A DNA stretch of 64,000 nt from Sulfurospirillum sp. UBA4058 (GTDB lineage: Bacteria > Campylobacterota > Campylobacteria > Campylobacterales > Sulfurospirillaceae), in the NCBI GenBank assembly GCA_002382085.1, contig DFZK01000010.1, positions 124,001 to 188,000 on the forward strand, written 5' to 3'. The notes under the pieces were generated by a model. That model was given only the letters and a program-made list of their open reading frames with translations. It was not told the origin of the DNA and searched no databases. Shown piece by piece: positions 45,370-53,411 of this stretch; within the stretch, counting starts at the first letter, position 1, and every line of letters begins with the position of its first letter. The translations under genes were made by a program, and so were the position numbers.

Positions 45370-46107
45370 TTATTTACTTGGACATGACCTCAATTGCATG
45401 GGTGCAAAATGTGTCTCTGGAGAGGATTGTACACTAAAATAGCTTTGATTGCACGCAAAAGAAGAAAAATTGACGTAATGAACGCCAGATACCGTAAAAT
45501 CGACGTTTTGGTGATAATGCCCTTCGGCAATAACTTCGGTTTTAGGGTAAAAAGGGAGTTTATGTTGTATTTGCGTTGCAAAGCCTTCGATTTTTTTGCA
45601 GAGATTTTTTTTACGTTGATCGTTTTGAATCTTTTTGGAAATCGCATACGAAAAGAGTCGATCCAACATGTTTAACACGTTTAAAAGTTTCGGGCTACGA
45701 ATCGCTTTCGTATAACAACGGTTCAGCAACGTTCCGTATTTGTCGCCGTGTAAAAGAAGACACGTTCTGCCATCGGGAAGAACACATGCCAACGGTTGGC
45801 GTTCAATAGGAACGACGTTGACATGTAAAAAGACTCCGGCAAGATTAAAATCGTGATTGCCTTCGAAATAATAGACTTCGCATCGTGCGGCAATCGCATC
45901 GATCAAATCGAGGTAAGATCGGTATTGCTCAACGCCGCTACGTACGTTTCCGACCAAAAGATCGAACATATCGCCCATCAAAAAGAGTTGAGGCGGAGGA
46001 TTTTGTTTGACATGTAACAAAAAATCGAAGAAGAAAGAGCGCTCGCTTGAATCATGCGCATCGGCGATGAAAAGCGCTCCTTCTTGAATGTACACGTTAG
46101 GGGACAT
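45370..46107 (-). CDS. lpxH: UDP-2,3-diacylglucosamine diphosphatase-like metallophosphoesterase
   Basis: The 245-residue calcineurin-type phosphoesterase has the metal motifs LFIADAHDS (with Asp-His), LMGDMFDLL, FEGNHDFNL, LLHGDK and EGHYHQNV. LpxH removes UMP in lipid A synthesis; lpxB acts on its product and lies two genes upstream with argC and greA between. Its N-terminus overlaps the argC stop by 11 bases. Two palindrome copies encode LHVK and LHVN. The family is certain; the LpxH role is likely but not proven by motifs. Confidence 0.82.
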   Translation of the reverse strand: MSPNVYIQEGALFIADAHDSSERSFFFDFLLHVKQNPPPQLFLMGDMFDLLVGNVRSGVEQYRSYLDLIDAIAARCEVYYFEGNHDFNLAGVFLHVNVVPIERQPLACVLPDGRTCLLLHGDKYGTLLNRCYTKAIRSPKLLNVLNMLDRLFSYAISKKIQNDQRKKNLCKKIEGFATQIQHKLPFYPKTEVIAEGHYHQNVDFTVSGVHYVNFSSFACNQSYFSVQSSPETHFAPMQLRSCPSK

Positions 46108-47110
46108 ACGCGATCATAGGGATACCGGCGGTTTCGTCCAACCCGCACATTAAGTTTGCATTGACCACCGCTTGGGAGGAAGCACCGCGTAAAAGATTGT
46201 CGATAGCGGATGAGACGAAAAGAGATTTGCCTTTTTGCGTGACGAAAATATCGCAAAAATTGGTTCCCGCCGCCGCTTTGATTTCTACGGGCGTTTCGCG
46301 CACGCGTACGAACGGCGCATCGGCGTAATACGCGCTCAAAACAGCTTTCGCGTCAATCGTCTCGTCGGTTTGTAAATAAGAACTTACCAACATGCCGCGC
46401 GTCACCGGAAGCAGATGGGGAATGAAGTTGACTTCAAACGCATGACCGCTCACTTGGCGCAATTTTTCGGCAATTTCGGGTTCATGGCGATGTTTGAGCG
46501 GATTGTAGGCAAACATATTTTCATTAATAGCGACAAAATGCGCCGTGGGCGTCAATTTTTTGCCCGCACCCGACACGCCGCTTTTTGCATCGATAAAAAT
46601 CGGTGCTTCTTTGTTCAAATACGGTAAAAACGGCAAAATTCCCAAAATCGACGCCGTGGGATAACACCCCGGATTGGCGATTAAACGAGCGTTTTGAATA
46701 CGCGCTTTGTGGATTTCGGGCAATCCGTAGACCGCTTCGCTTAAATGCGCTTTATCTTCGTGCTCGCAGTAATGTTTCTCGTAGGCTTCCAGCTCCAAAC
46801 GATAGTCCGCAGAGAGGTCAACTACCTTTACATGTAAATCCAAAAGCTCTTTGGCAAACCCCATCGCGGCTTTGTGCGGAAGTGCTAAAAATGCGAGCGT
46901 CGCATACTTTGCCACTTCTTTAGCATCGGCTTTGTACACGTCTTGTTCAAAAACGCCCGCAAGCGAAGGATGAAGCTCGCTTGCACGCATACCTCCTTCG
47001 CTCGTTGCGATATACGAAATCGTAAAATGCGGGTGGTTGATCAAGATTTTGATCAACTCCAATCCCGTATATCCGCTCGCACCGATAATAGCTACGTTGA
47101 TTTTAGGCAT
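46097..47110 (-). CDS. argC: N-acetyl-gamma-glutamyl-phosphate reductase
   Basis: ArgC reduces N-acetylglutamyl phosphate in arginine synthesis. It has the NADP motif IIGASGYTGLELIKIL at the start, the active-site cysteine in NPGCYPTASILG near residue 147, and HRHEPEIAEKL. The 337 residues are normal. Its ribosome-binding site AAGGAT lies in the end of greA, and its stop overlaps lpxH. Confidence 0.96.
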   Translation of the reverse strand: MPKINVAIIGASGYTGLELIKILINHPHFTISYIATSEGGMRASELHPSLAGVFEQDVYKADAKEVAKYATLAFLALPHKAAMGFAKELLDLHVKVVDLSADYRLELEAYEKHYCEHEDKAHLSEAVYGLPEIHKARIQNARLIANPGCYPTASILGILPFLPYLNKEAPIFIDAKSGVSGAGKKLTPTAHFVAINENMFAYNPLKHRHEPEIAEKLRQVSGHAFEVNFIPHLLPVTRGMLVSSYLQTDETIDAKAVLSAYYADAPFVRVRETPVEIKAAAGTNFCDIFVTQKGKSLFVSSAIDNLLRGASSQAVVNANLMCGLDETAGIPMIAYVP

Positions 47111-47112
47111 GT

Positions 47113-47607
47113 TTATCCTTCAAAGTCGATCTCGCGATAGGCGATTTCGAGGATTTCGTACTCTTGCGAGCCGTTGGGCAATTTGATCGTTACGTCTTCG
47201 CCTTCGCTACGCCCCATCAACTGTTTCGCAAGCGGAGAGTGAAACGAAATCAGTCCGCGATCGGGATTGCTCTCGGTACTGCCTACGATGGTGTAACATA
47301 CCTCTTCGCCGCTATCCGTATTTTCCAACATGACGCTCGAGCCGAATCGTACTTTATCGTGTTCGTACGAGCTAGGATCGATGACGTGGGAGCGCGCTAA
47401 AAGATCGCTCAGTTCGCCGATGCGCGTGTCGATAAATGCCAAACGGTCTTTTGCCGCGTGGTATTCGGCATTCTCTTTTAAATCCCCGTGACTGCGTGCG
47501 ATATCCAGTTCTATGACCGTCTCGGGACGTTGTCGTTTTCGTAAATCTTGTAATTCGTTTGATAATTTTTGATAACCGAACTCGGTCATCGGCTCTTTAT
47601 TCTCCAT
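47113..47607 (-). CDS. greA: Transcription elongation factor GreA
   Basis: GreA rescues backtracked RNA polymerase by stimulating transcript cleavage. It has the N-terminal coiled coil with ELQDLRKRQRPETV and AYHAAKDRLAFID-type tip residues (ENAEYHAAKDR), and the C-terminal FKBP-like domain ending in LPNGSQEYEILEIAY. I use ATG 47607, which has GAAGGAG 6 bases upstream; the TTG at 47622 lies before that site. The result is 164 residues. Confidence 0.96.
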   Translation of the reverse strand: MENKEPMTEFGYQKLSNELQDLRKRQRPETVIELDIARSHGDLKENAEYHAAKDRLAFIDTRIGELSDLLARSHVIDPSSYEHDKVRFGSSVMLENTDSGEEVCYTIVGSTESNPDRGLISFHSPLAKQLMGRSEGEDVTIKLPNGSQEYEILEIAYREIDFEG

Positions 47608-47632
47608 GGAGTTCTCCTTCAAAAAACACCTA

Positions 47633-48664
47633 TTATAGCTTCATTATACTTATCATTGCCTCTTTGCTTCCGTGTTCCAAAAGCGTTCGGAGTTTGACGG
47701 CACGTTTGAAAAAAACCTCTTGATCGGTTTGCTCGTAAACGCGAAGCAAGTTATCCGCGAAAACTTCCTCTTGGAGCAACTCTACATGTAAAGGCTCCTC
47801 TTGCTCAAAATCAAACAAGATATTTGCCAGTCCGACATGTTTGAGCTTGACAAACTGTTTCGCAATCCAATAATCAAACGCTTTGGCTTTATACGCCAAC
47901 ACGAAAGGCACACCCACCAGAGCCGCTTCGAGCGTCGCCGTTCCCGAACAGACAAACGCAAATTCGCTTTGTAAAAATGCGTCGTAGGTATTGCGCGAAA
48001 TTTTAAACATACCCAAATCACCGTATATATCGACGATTTCTCGATAGGTAAAATGCGCGGGAATGACCAAAAGCTTCTCTTTATCCTCGATTTTTGCCGC
48101 AAGTTCCTTGTAGATAGGCAATAAAGCCCTTATCTCGCTCTTGCGGCTTCCGGGCAGAAAGGCGATCGTTCCCGTTTTTTCATGGCGTATCTTAAAGTGC
48201 GGTATCTCGTCAAGCAAAGGATTGCCTACGTACGTCGACTTGGTATAACACAAATTTTCAAACGGGAAAATCGATGCCAAGACGTCGCAATATTTCTCCA
48301 AATTTGCCGCGCGTTTGGGTCTCCAAGCCCATACTTTGGGCAAAATATAATAAACGATCTGCACATTCGGATTGATCGTTTTAATTGCTTTCGCCAACGG
48401 TAAATTGAACGCCGGAGAGTCGATCAGCAACACTTTATCCACGAAAAAACTCATACGCGCCATCACTTTAATCGCCCGTTTTGCTTCACGAATTTTCGGC
48501 AATGCATCCAAAAAACCCATAATCGAAAATGCACCGGAAGACAAAAAAGGCTTCCCGAAACGCTCGTCGAAAATACCGAAAATTTCGCACGACTCCAAGC
48601 CTTCTAAAATAGGCTCCAGATGCAAATTTGCGGAGGGTTCCAATGCCGAGATTAAAAGTTTCAA
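47633..48664 (-). CDS. lpxB: Lipid A disaccharide synthase
   Basis: LpxB joins UDP-diacyl-GlcN and lipid X into the lipid A disaccharide. The 343-residue GT19 enzyme has ISALEPSANLHLEPIL at the start, KVWAWRPKR near residue 130, LPGSRKSEI near 180 and the CSGTATLEAAL donor-binding motif near 250. The start is TTG at 48664, preceded by AGAAGG. It is divergent from surE across 128 bases. Confidence 0.95.
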   Translation of the reverse strand: MKLLISALEPSANLHLEPILEGLESCEIFGIFDERFGKPFLSSGAFSIMGFLDALPKIREAKRAIKVMARMSFFVDKVLLIDSPAFNLPLAKAIKTINPNVQIVYYILPKVWAWRPKRAANLEKYCDVLASIFPFENLCYTKSTYVGNPLLDEIPHFKIRHEKTGTIAFLPGSRKSEIRALLPIYKELAAKIEDKEKLLVIPAHFTYREIVDIYGDLGMFKISRNTYDAFLQSEFAFVCSGTATLEAALVGVPFVLAYKAKAFDYWIAKQFVKLKHVGLANILFDFEQEEPLHVELLQEEVFADNLLRVYEQTDQEVFFKRAVKLRTLLEHGSKEAMISIMKL

Positions 48665-48761
48665 ACGCGTACCTTCTTTTTTCTATAAGTCTATACAAAA
48701 ATCTCTTAAAAAAAGACGCGTTTTGACGCTTGAAACGAAGTCTAGTATAAGCCCGTTTCGT

Positions 48762-48767
48762 TATAAT
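48762..48767 (+). promoter_or_regulatory. Likely -10 box of surE
   Basis: TATAAT lies 26 bases before the surE ATG at 48793. The gap to lpxB also has TATAAG at 48746. No clear -35 is seen, as usual in this phylum. Confidence 0.5.
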
Positions 48768-48792
48768 GGTTTTAAAAAAGACAGGTCTTTTC

Positions 48793-49584
48793 ATGAAACG
48801 TATTTTAATTACCAACGACGACGGCTTTGAAAGTCCGGGCTTGCATGCGCTTGCACGTGCGCTTCGTCCTTTAGGACATGTCACGATCGTAGCACCTACT
48901 ACCGAAAAATCGGCATGCGGGCACTCTTTAACCTTAACGCGTCCGCTTCGCTTTATCTCCATTAGCGACGATTTTTTCAAGCTCGACGACGGTACGCCGA
49001 CCGATTGCATTTACCTCTCTTTAAACGCCCTATTTGAAGGAGAAAGTAAACCCGATCTAATCGTGAGCGGCATCAACAAAGGCTCCAATTTAGGCGAAGA
49101 CATTACCTACAGCGGCACGGCGAGCGCAGCGATGGAAGCGGCACTTCACGGTGTTCCCGCTATCGCGATTTCGCAAGTTTACGAAGGTAGCCCCCAAAAT
49201 ATCGAACTCACGCACGGCTACGATTTGGCCGAGCACGTCGTGTACGATCTTGCCAAGAAAATTTTGGAAAATGCATTCCCTTTGAGCGAACGCCGCTTTT
49301 TAAACGTCAACGTACCTCCTTTGAAACCCGAAGAGTGCAAAGGCTATAAAATCACGCGCGCGGGATACCGTATGTACGGCAACGACGCACATCTACACCG
49401 AAATCCTAGAGGCGAAGAGTTCTACTGGCTCGGCGTTCACACGTTGGAATGGAAAAGAGGAGCACTGGGCGATTGTGATTTGAGTGCTATCGAAGATGGC
49501 TACGTCTCGATTACGCCGATTCAGCTCGACATGACCGCTCACGACGAACTTGAAAATCTGACCCGATGGATCCATAATGGATGA
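48793..49584 (+). CDS. surE: 5'-nucleotidase SurE
   Basis: SurE dephosphorylates nucleoside monophosphates and is linked to stationary-phase survival. The metal site TNDDGFESPGL is at the N-terminus, then SGINKGSNLGEDITYSGT near residue 97. I use ATG 48793, so the protein begins KRILITNDDG as in the family; the longer frame from 48766 adds nothing conserved. The length is 263 residues. Its stop overlaps tcdA by 8 bases. Confidence 0.96.
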   Translation: MKRILITNDDGFESPGLHALARALRPLGHVTIVAPTTEKSACGHSLTLTRPLRFISISDDFFKLDDGTPTDCIYLSLNALFEGESKPDLIVSGINKGSNLGEDITYSGTASAAMEAALHGVPAIAISQVYEGSPQNIELTHGYDLAEHVVYDLAKKILENAFPLSERRFLNVNVPPLKPEECKGYKITRAGYRMYGNDAHLHRNPRGEEFYWLGVHTLEWKRGALGDCDLSAIEDGYVSITPIQLDMTAHDELENLTRWIHNG

Positions 49585-50221
49585 TCGTTTCACACGCGTC
49601 AGACGTGTTTTCGGCGATGATTTTGAAAAACTCCAAAACGCAAATATTCTACTTTTGGGTGTCGGCGGCGTAGGAAGCGTCTGTTTAGATGCACTGTTTC
49701 GAACCGGCATCGGGCGCATCACCATTGTCGATGACGATGTTTACGACATCACCAACCAAAACCGCCAACTAGGAAGCGAAGCGGTGGGCGAAGTTAAAGT
49801 CTTGCACCTTGCTTCACTTTACCCCAATGTCACGCCTATTCACGCGCTCATTACGCCCGAATGGGTAGAGCAGTTTGATTTTTCGCCGTTTGATCTTGTA
49901 ATCGACGCCATTGACGATATGCCTGCAAAAATAGCCATTGCGCACAAGACAAGCGAAAAACTTTTTAGCTCTAGCGGCAGTGCCAAAAAACTAGACCCTA
50001 CCCGCATTCGCACTGTTTCCATCTGGAAAACACACGGCGATGCACTGGCAAAAAAGATGCGTTATGAACTTAAAAAAAGTGGTTTTAGCGGAGATTTTGT
50101 GACAGTTTTTTCAGATGAAGAACCTACATGTAAAGAGTTAGGAAGCCTGATGTGCGTCACGGGAGCGTTTGGCTTAACGCTTGCTTCTTTGGCGATTCGG
50201 AAGATTACGGGGAAAATGTAG
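49577..50221 (+). CDS. tcdA: tRNA threonylcarbamoyladenosine dehydratase-like (TcdA/CsdL, ThiF family)
   Basis: The 214-residue E1-like protein has FGDDFEKLQNANILLLG, the ATP-binding glycine motif GVGGVGSVCLDALFRTG near residue 30, and IVDDDVYDITNQNRQ near residue 50. TcdA converts t6A to cyclic ct6A at tRNA position 37. The C-terminal ELGSLMCVTGAFG segment resembles the TcdA end. tsaB and tsaC, which make t6A, are also in this window. ThiF or MoeB is less likely because the C-terminal catalytic cysteine and zinc motifs of those proteins are missing. Confidence 0.8.
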   Translation: MDDRFTRVRRVFGDDFEKLQNANILLLGVGGVGSVCLDALFRTGIGRITIVDDDVYDITNQNRQLGSEAVGEVKVLHLASLYPNVTPIHALITPEWVEQFDFSPFDLVIDAIDDMPAKIAIAHKTSEKLFSSSGSAKKLDPTRIRTVSIWKTHGDALAKKMRYELKKSGFSGDFVTVFSDEEPTCKELGSLMCVTGAFGLTLASLAIRKITGKM

Positions 50222-50265
50222 GGTTTTTACAGATTATTTCTAAAATTAGTATTAAGGATCTAAAA

Positions 50266-50607
50266 ATGGGTATTTTTATAGCAGTTATATTTGTCCTAGC
50301 AATCAATCTTATTCCTATTGGCAAAATTGTCCTTGCTAAATATATCTCTACTTTTGAAAAGATTGTATGGTTTCTATTTTCTGTTTTAGGGATACCAATA
50401 GGGTTAGCTTTAGATTATCCTTTTCATAAAGCTCTCAAAAATTCTACCAATCAAGAAGAAATTTATCAACTAATTAATCTTCATCGTGATTCTTCATTTT
50501 CAGGTTCAATTGCTCTTTTTTGGGCAATTAGTATATTCATTATCTTCAAAATATCATATGCTCGCAGACAAGGTCTATGGGAAGAAAATCATAAAAATGA
50601 AATTTAG
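50266..50607 (+). CDS. Small three-helix membrane protein, unrecognised, AT-rich
   Basis: I do not recognise this 113-residue protein. I use ATG 50266, which has AAGGAT 6 bases upstream; the longer frame from 50152 would run through tcdA. It has three hydrophobic segments: about 2-24, 32-50 and 85-103, with a short polar loop containing LHRDSSFSG. It is much richer in A and T than its neighbours, with codons such as tta, ata and att in place of the local ctc, atc and acg. Recent acquisition is a fair inference. No domain is assigned. Confidence 0.6.
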   Translation: MGIFIAVIFVLAINLIPIGKIVLAKYISTFEKIVWFLFSVLGIPIGLALDYPFHKALKNSTNQEEIYQLINLHRDSSFSGSIALFWAISIFIIFKISYARRQGLWEENHKNEI

Positions 50608-50682
50608 TTATTAAAAGTTAAAAGCCCATTAATGATGGATTGTAAAGTTTTATGAAATATAGATGTATTCTTTAAAACTTAG

Positions 50683-51306
50683 TTACTCTTCCATCGCCAT
50701 CATCAAAAAGCCCGTAAAAGCAGCATTATCGTCATGGCTTATCTTCTCGCCAACGTTGACTTTCATTGTTTCTAACACGTTTGTGTATGCCACATAAAAC
50801 TCGTAACTCGGTTTTGGCTTGTACGTTAAACCTTTTATCTCAAAAAAGGTGATGATATTTTTAGTGGTTGTAGGCTTGATGAAAAACGCTTTATCCCTAT
50901 AAAAGTAGTACGGTATGAACGTTACAAGCGGCCATTTTGCCAAGTTGTAAAATGAGAGTACCTCAACCATTGTTTCAAAACCCTCTTTAACATCGCCATA
51001 CAACATCTCGTACAAACCAATGCAGAGCATATCTCTTCGCTCCATGCGCATCGCCTGCACCATTTCTCTTACTCTTGGTTTTTCAAAGAGCGAAATGAGT
51101 GTTGATTTGGAGGCAACTTTAGCAAAATTTTCGCAAATAAGCTCAGGCTGTGAAAAGTTCTCTTTGGCAAACATCTCACGGACTTGCTCGCTGATTTTTG
51201 CTGTGTGGTGCTTCTTGATAATAGGCAAAAGCCCCACATCTTGAAAACCCTCAGGATAAAGCTCTAAAAAATACGCTTCCGCATTTTTGAGTTTGTGTAG
51301 ATTCAT
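50683..51306 (-). CDS. Hypothetical protein, 207 residues
   Basis: I do not recognise this protein. It is soluble, mainly helical and slightly basic, with no signal peptide or membrane segment. Notable features are MQAMRMERRDMLCIGLYEML-like central helices (residues 95-110), an aromatic stretch YNLAKWPLVTFIPYYFY near 122-138, and a C-terminal KPSYEFYVAYTNVLETMK region. It is on the minus strand between the AT-rich membrane gene and another unknown gene. Codon use is intermediate. The reading frame is well preserved, which supports a real gene. Confidence 0.65.
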   Translation of the reverse strand: MNLHKLKNAEAYFLELYPEGFQDVGLLPIIKKHHTAKISEQVREMFAKENFSQPELICENFAKVASKSTLISLFEKPRVREMVQAMRMERRDMLCIGLYEMLYGDVKEGFETMVEVLSFYNLAKWPLVTFIPYYFYRDKAFFIKPTTTKNIITFFEIKGLTYKPKPSYEFYVAYTNVLETMKVNVGEKISHDDNAAFTGFLMMAMEE

Positions 51307-51370
51307 GCCCCTAATTTCATCATTTTCATTTTCTCGACTTTAAAATCAAAGAAGATTTTAACATGCAAAC

Positions 51371-51386
51371 CCTTTACATGTAAAGG
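51371..51386. repeat. Perfect 16-bp copy of the dispersed palindrome
   Basis: CCTTTACATGTAAAGG is the longest perfect copy in the window. It lies 8 bases after the stop of the unknown gene at 51394 and in the gap before the next unknown gene. A related ACATGC lies just left of it. As one hairpin it has no loop, so it is more likely a protein-binding or cruciform site than a terminator. Confidence 0.7.
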
Positions 51387-51393
51387 TTAAGCG

Positions 51394-51921
51394 CTACAAC
51401 GCCATCAACGATGCTTGAGCGCAAGCGATGCGTTTGGCGATATCTTTGCCCTCTTTGTCCATAAAATCAATTTGGATTTTATACACCAAATCCGCTCCCT
51501 TGTAAAAACTAAACACCACATACCCCGCATAAAGTTTGGCTTCTTTAGTTTTTTTCCCGGGATCAAGCGGGTCGTTTTCATAAATGAGTACATGTAAACG
51601 CACTGCCTCTTTCGATGAAGCCTCTCCAAACGCTTTGAGTGTATCACGGCGTACTGCTTCAAGGTCTAATATCTCAAACAGTTTTGAGGGCGAATAGTGT
51701 GCTTTTTGCGTTTCAAGCTCCAGTTTAACACCTTTGGATTGAACCGCCTCCTTTAACGCTTCCACCTCGTCTTGAAGATAAACTCGTTCAAACACGACCG
51801 TTTCTTTGTGACAATCAAGGCGCATCGCACGGCAACCGCTTTTTGTCGCTTGCGAATAGACGGCATATCCTAAGATGAGTACCACGCCAAGCCCTAGTGC
51901 CAAACCAAGCTTTTTAACCAT
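51394..51921 (-). CDS. Hypothetical membrane-anchored protein, divergent from the DUF134 operon
   Basis: I do not recognise this 175-residue protein. I use ATG 51921, which has AAAGG at a suitable distance; the frame is open to 51945. A basic tip and one hydrophobic stretch (KLGLALGLGVVLILGYAVY) form a signal anchor, followed by a periplasmic domain with two cysteines in CRAMRLDCHKE, a predicted coiled segment (EVEALKEAVQSKGVKLE) and a C-terminal region with YAGYVVFSFYKGADLVYKI. It has its own consensus promoter back-to-back with the DUF134 promoter, so joint regulation is likely. Confidence 0.65.
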   Translation of the reverse strand: MVKKLGLALGLGVVLILGYAVYSQATKSGCRAMRLDCHKETVVFERVYLQDEVEALKEAVQSKGVKLELETQKAHYSPSKLFEILDLEAVRRDTLKAFGEASSKEAVRLHVLIYENDPLDPGKKTKEAKLYAGYVVFSFYKGADLVYKIQIDFMDKEGKDIAKRIACAQASLMAL

Positions 51922-51940
51922 TTTTAAACCTTTTATTATG

Positions 51941-51950
51941 AACATATGTT
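51941..51950. promoter_or_regulatory. Candidate operator AACATATGTT at the minus-strand start site
   Basis: This perfect 10-bp palindrome lies 7 bases downstream of the minus-strand -10 box, at the expected transcription start. It shares the CATATG core with CACATATGTG at 52052 in the opposite promoter. A repressor bound here would block initiation of the gene at 51394. Confidence 0.55.
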
Positions 51951-51956
51951 TAAAAA

Positions 51957-51985
51957 ATTATACCTTCATCACCCCTATATGTCAA
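51957..51985 (-). promoter_or_regulatory. Consensus sigma-70 promoter for the gene at 51394-51921
   Basis: Read on the minus strand, TTGACA (51985-51980) and TATAAT (51962-51957) are separated by exactly 17 bases. Both boxes match the consensus perfectly. Such complete promoters are rare in Campylobacterota, where -35 boxes are usually weak. Confidence 0.75.
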
Positions 51986-52040
51986 GAAATACGACATAAA
52001 ATAGCACAACTAATTTTGAGTATATGTGCATTATTCTCCC

Positions 52041-52070
52041 TTGACATTATGCACATATGTGTATTATAAT
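52041..52070 (+). promoter_or_regulatory. Consensus sigma-70 promoter for the DUF134 operon
   Basis: TTGACA (52041-52046) and TATAAT (52065-52070) are separated by 18 bases. The spacer carries the CATATG-centred palindrome CACATATGTG. The DUF134 start codon lies 28 bases downstream of the -10 box. Confidence 0.78.
52052..52061. promoter_or_regulatory. Candidate operator CACATATGTG in the DUF134 promoter spacer
   Basis: A perfect 10-bp palindrome, with further symmetric AT on both sides (ATN-CACATATGTG-NAT), sits between -35 and -10. Related half-sites TATATGTG (52021) and TATATGTC (51976) are in the same gap. Autoregulation by the DUF134 protein is inferred. Confidence 0.55.
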
Positions 52071-52098
52071 GGCTCTAATCTATTAAAAGTGAGACCTT

Positions 52099-52548
52099 AT
52101 GGCACGCAATCCAAAAGCAAGGGCGATTAGTCATCCTCCCTTATTTATAACCTTTAAACCCGCAGGTGTTGCCGGCACTAAGCTAGCAACCGTCACACTT
52201 GAACTGGATGAGTATGAAGCGATCCGTTTGGCGGACTATGAGAGTCTTGAGCATGAGCAAGCTGCTGAAGCGATGGGCATTTCCCGCTCAACCTTCACCA
52301 GACTAATAGAGCGTGCCCGTAAAAAAATGGCTTTGATGCTTGTTGAAGGTTCCAAAGTGGTTATTAATGGAGGCAGTGTTCATTTTAAAGAAAATGTTTA
52401 CCAATGCAAAGCCTGTAACCATCGTTTTCGTGCAAACATTGTGGAAGAAAAAAAAGAGTGCCCTCTGTGCCATTCAAGCGAACTGGTTGATTTTGCCAAG
52501 GGCTTTGGACATGGAGTATGTTGTCATACCGATAAGGAAAAAGAATGA
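52099..52548 (+). CDS. DUF134 family DNA-binding protein with C-terminal zinc ribbon
   Basis: The 149-residue protein has the DUF134 helix-turn-helix: RAISHPPLFITFKPAG at the start, then DEYEAIRLADYESLEHEQAAE and MGISRSTFTRLIERARKK, a sigma-region-4-like recognition helix. The C-terminus has CKACNHRF and CPLCHSSE, a four-cysteine zinc ribbon, and a final GFGHGVCCH. DUF134 genes commonly neighbour NifX/NifB-domain and MinD-type genes. Here it is the first gene of the operon and its stop overlaps the first ATPase (ATGA). It is the best candidate to bind the palindromes in its own promoter. Confidence 0.88.
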   Translation: MARNPKARAISHPPLFITFKPAGVAGTKLATVTLELDEYEAIRLADYESLEHEQAAEAMGISRSTFTRLIERARKKMALMLVEGSKVVINGGSVHFKENVYQCKACNHRFRANIVEEKKECPLCHSSELVDFAKGFGHGVCCHTDKEKE

Positions 52549-53411
52549 AAATAGCCATCGCTAGCGGTAAAGGTGGAACGGGTAAAACAACCCTTTCCAC
52601 TAACCTCGCCATGTTTTTAGGAGAGCATGAATCTGTCGTGCTCGTTGATTTGGACGTGGAAGAGCCAAATTCTAACCTCTTTTTAAACGGGGAGCTTTTG
52701 AAAAAAGAAGACAAAATGAAGATGATTCCTCGTTGGGATAGCACTTCATGCACGCTGTGTGCGGATTGTGTTCAAAACTGCAATTTCAACGCTTTGCTTT
52801 TTATTGCCAATGAGATTTTAGTCTTCCCCAACCTCTGCCACAGTTGTTACGCCTGTTCCGAACTCTGCCCTACAGGTTCTTTGCCGATGGAGCCTCAAAA
52901 GATGGGCGAACTTAGCCATTTTATTGCTGGCAATATTGATTTTGTTGAGGGACGTTTAAACATCGGCGAAGAGCAAGCCGTCTCTTTAATCGCACAGACC
53001 AAAAAATACGTTGATCAGCATTTTGATGAAGAAACCATTAAGATTTTTGATGCGCCTCCAGGGACGTCTTGCCCTGTCATTGAGGCGATTAAAGATGCGG
53101 ATTTTGTTATTTTGGTGACAGAGCCTACCCCTTTTGGTTTGCATGATTTAACGCTTGCGGTCGAGACCACTCGCATCTTAAAGAAAAATTTTGGCGTGGT
53201 GATTAACCGTTATGGCATGGGAAATGATGACGTTGAAACCTACTGTCATCATGAAAATATCCCTATTTTAGGGAAAATTCCCCACCTCGTTGAAGCAGCA
53301 AAGCTCTACTCGGAAGGGAAGCTCATCTACAAAGAGATTTTGGCATTTAAGGCTGAAATCCAAAACATTGCTTTACATGTAAAGGCACATTGTCAAGGAG
53401 TTATGCCATGA
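52545..53411 (+). CDS. MinD/ParA-type ATPase with inserted 2[4Fe-4S] ferredoxin domain (first copy)
   Basis: The 288-residue P-loop protein has a deviant Walker A SGKGGTGKTT (residues 7-16), the Walker A' DLDVEEPN, and the switch-2 DAPPGTSCPVIEA. Between them lie eight cysteines at 69, 72, 75, 79 and 98, 101, 104, 108, arranged as two [4Fe-4S] motifs. The layout matches the ferredoxin-MinD proteins of NifX/ORP loci. The next gene is a paralogue with the same cysteine positions, so a heterodimer is likely. It may insert or remove a metal cluster using ATP; the substrate is not known. Confidence 0.88.
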   Translation: MKIAIASGKGGTGKTTLSTNLAMFLGEHESVVLVDLDVEEPNSNLFLNGELLKKEDKMKMIPRWDSTSCTLCADCVQNCNFNALLFIANEILVFPNLCHSCYACSELCPTGSLPMEPQKMGELSHFIAGNIDFVEGRLNIGEEQAVSLIAQTKKYVDQHFDEETIKIFDAPPGTSCPVIEAIKDADFVILVTEPTPFGLHDLTLAVETTRILKKNFGVVINRYGMGNDDVETYCHHENIPILGKIPHLVEAAKLYSEGKLIYKEILAFKAEIQNIALHVKAHCQGVMP

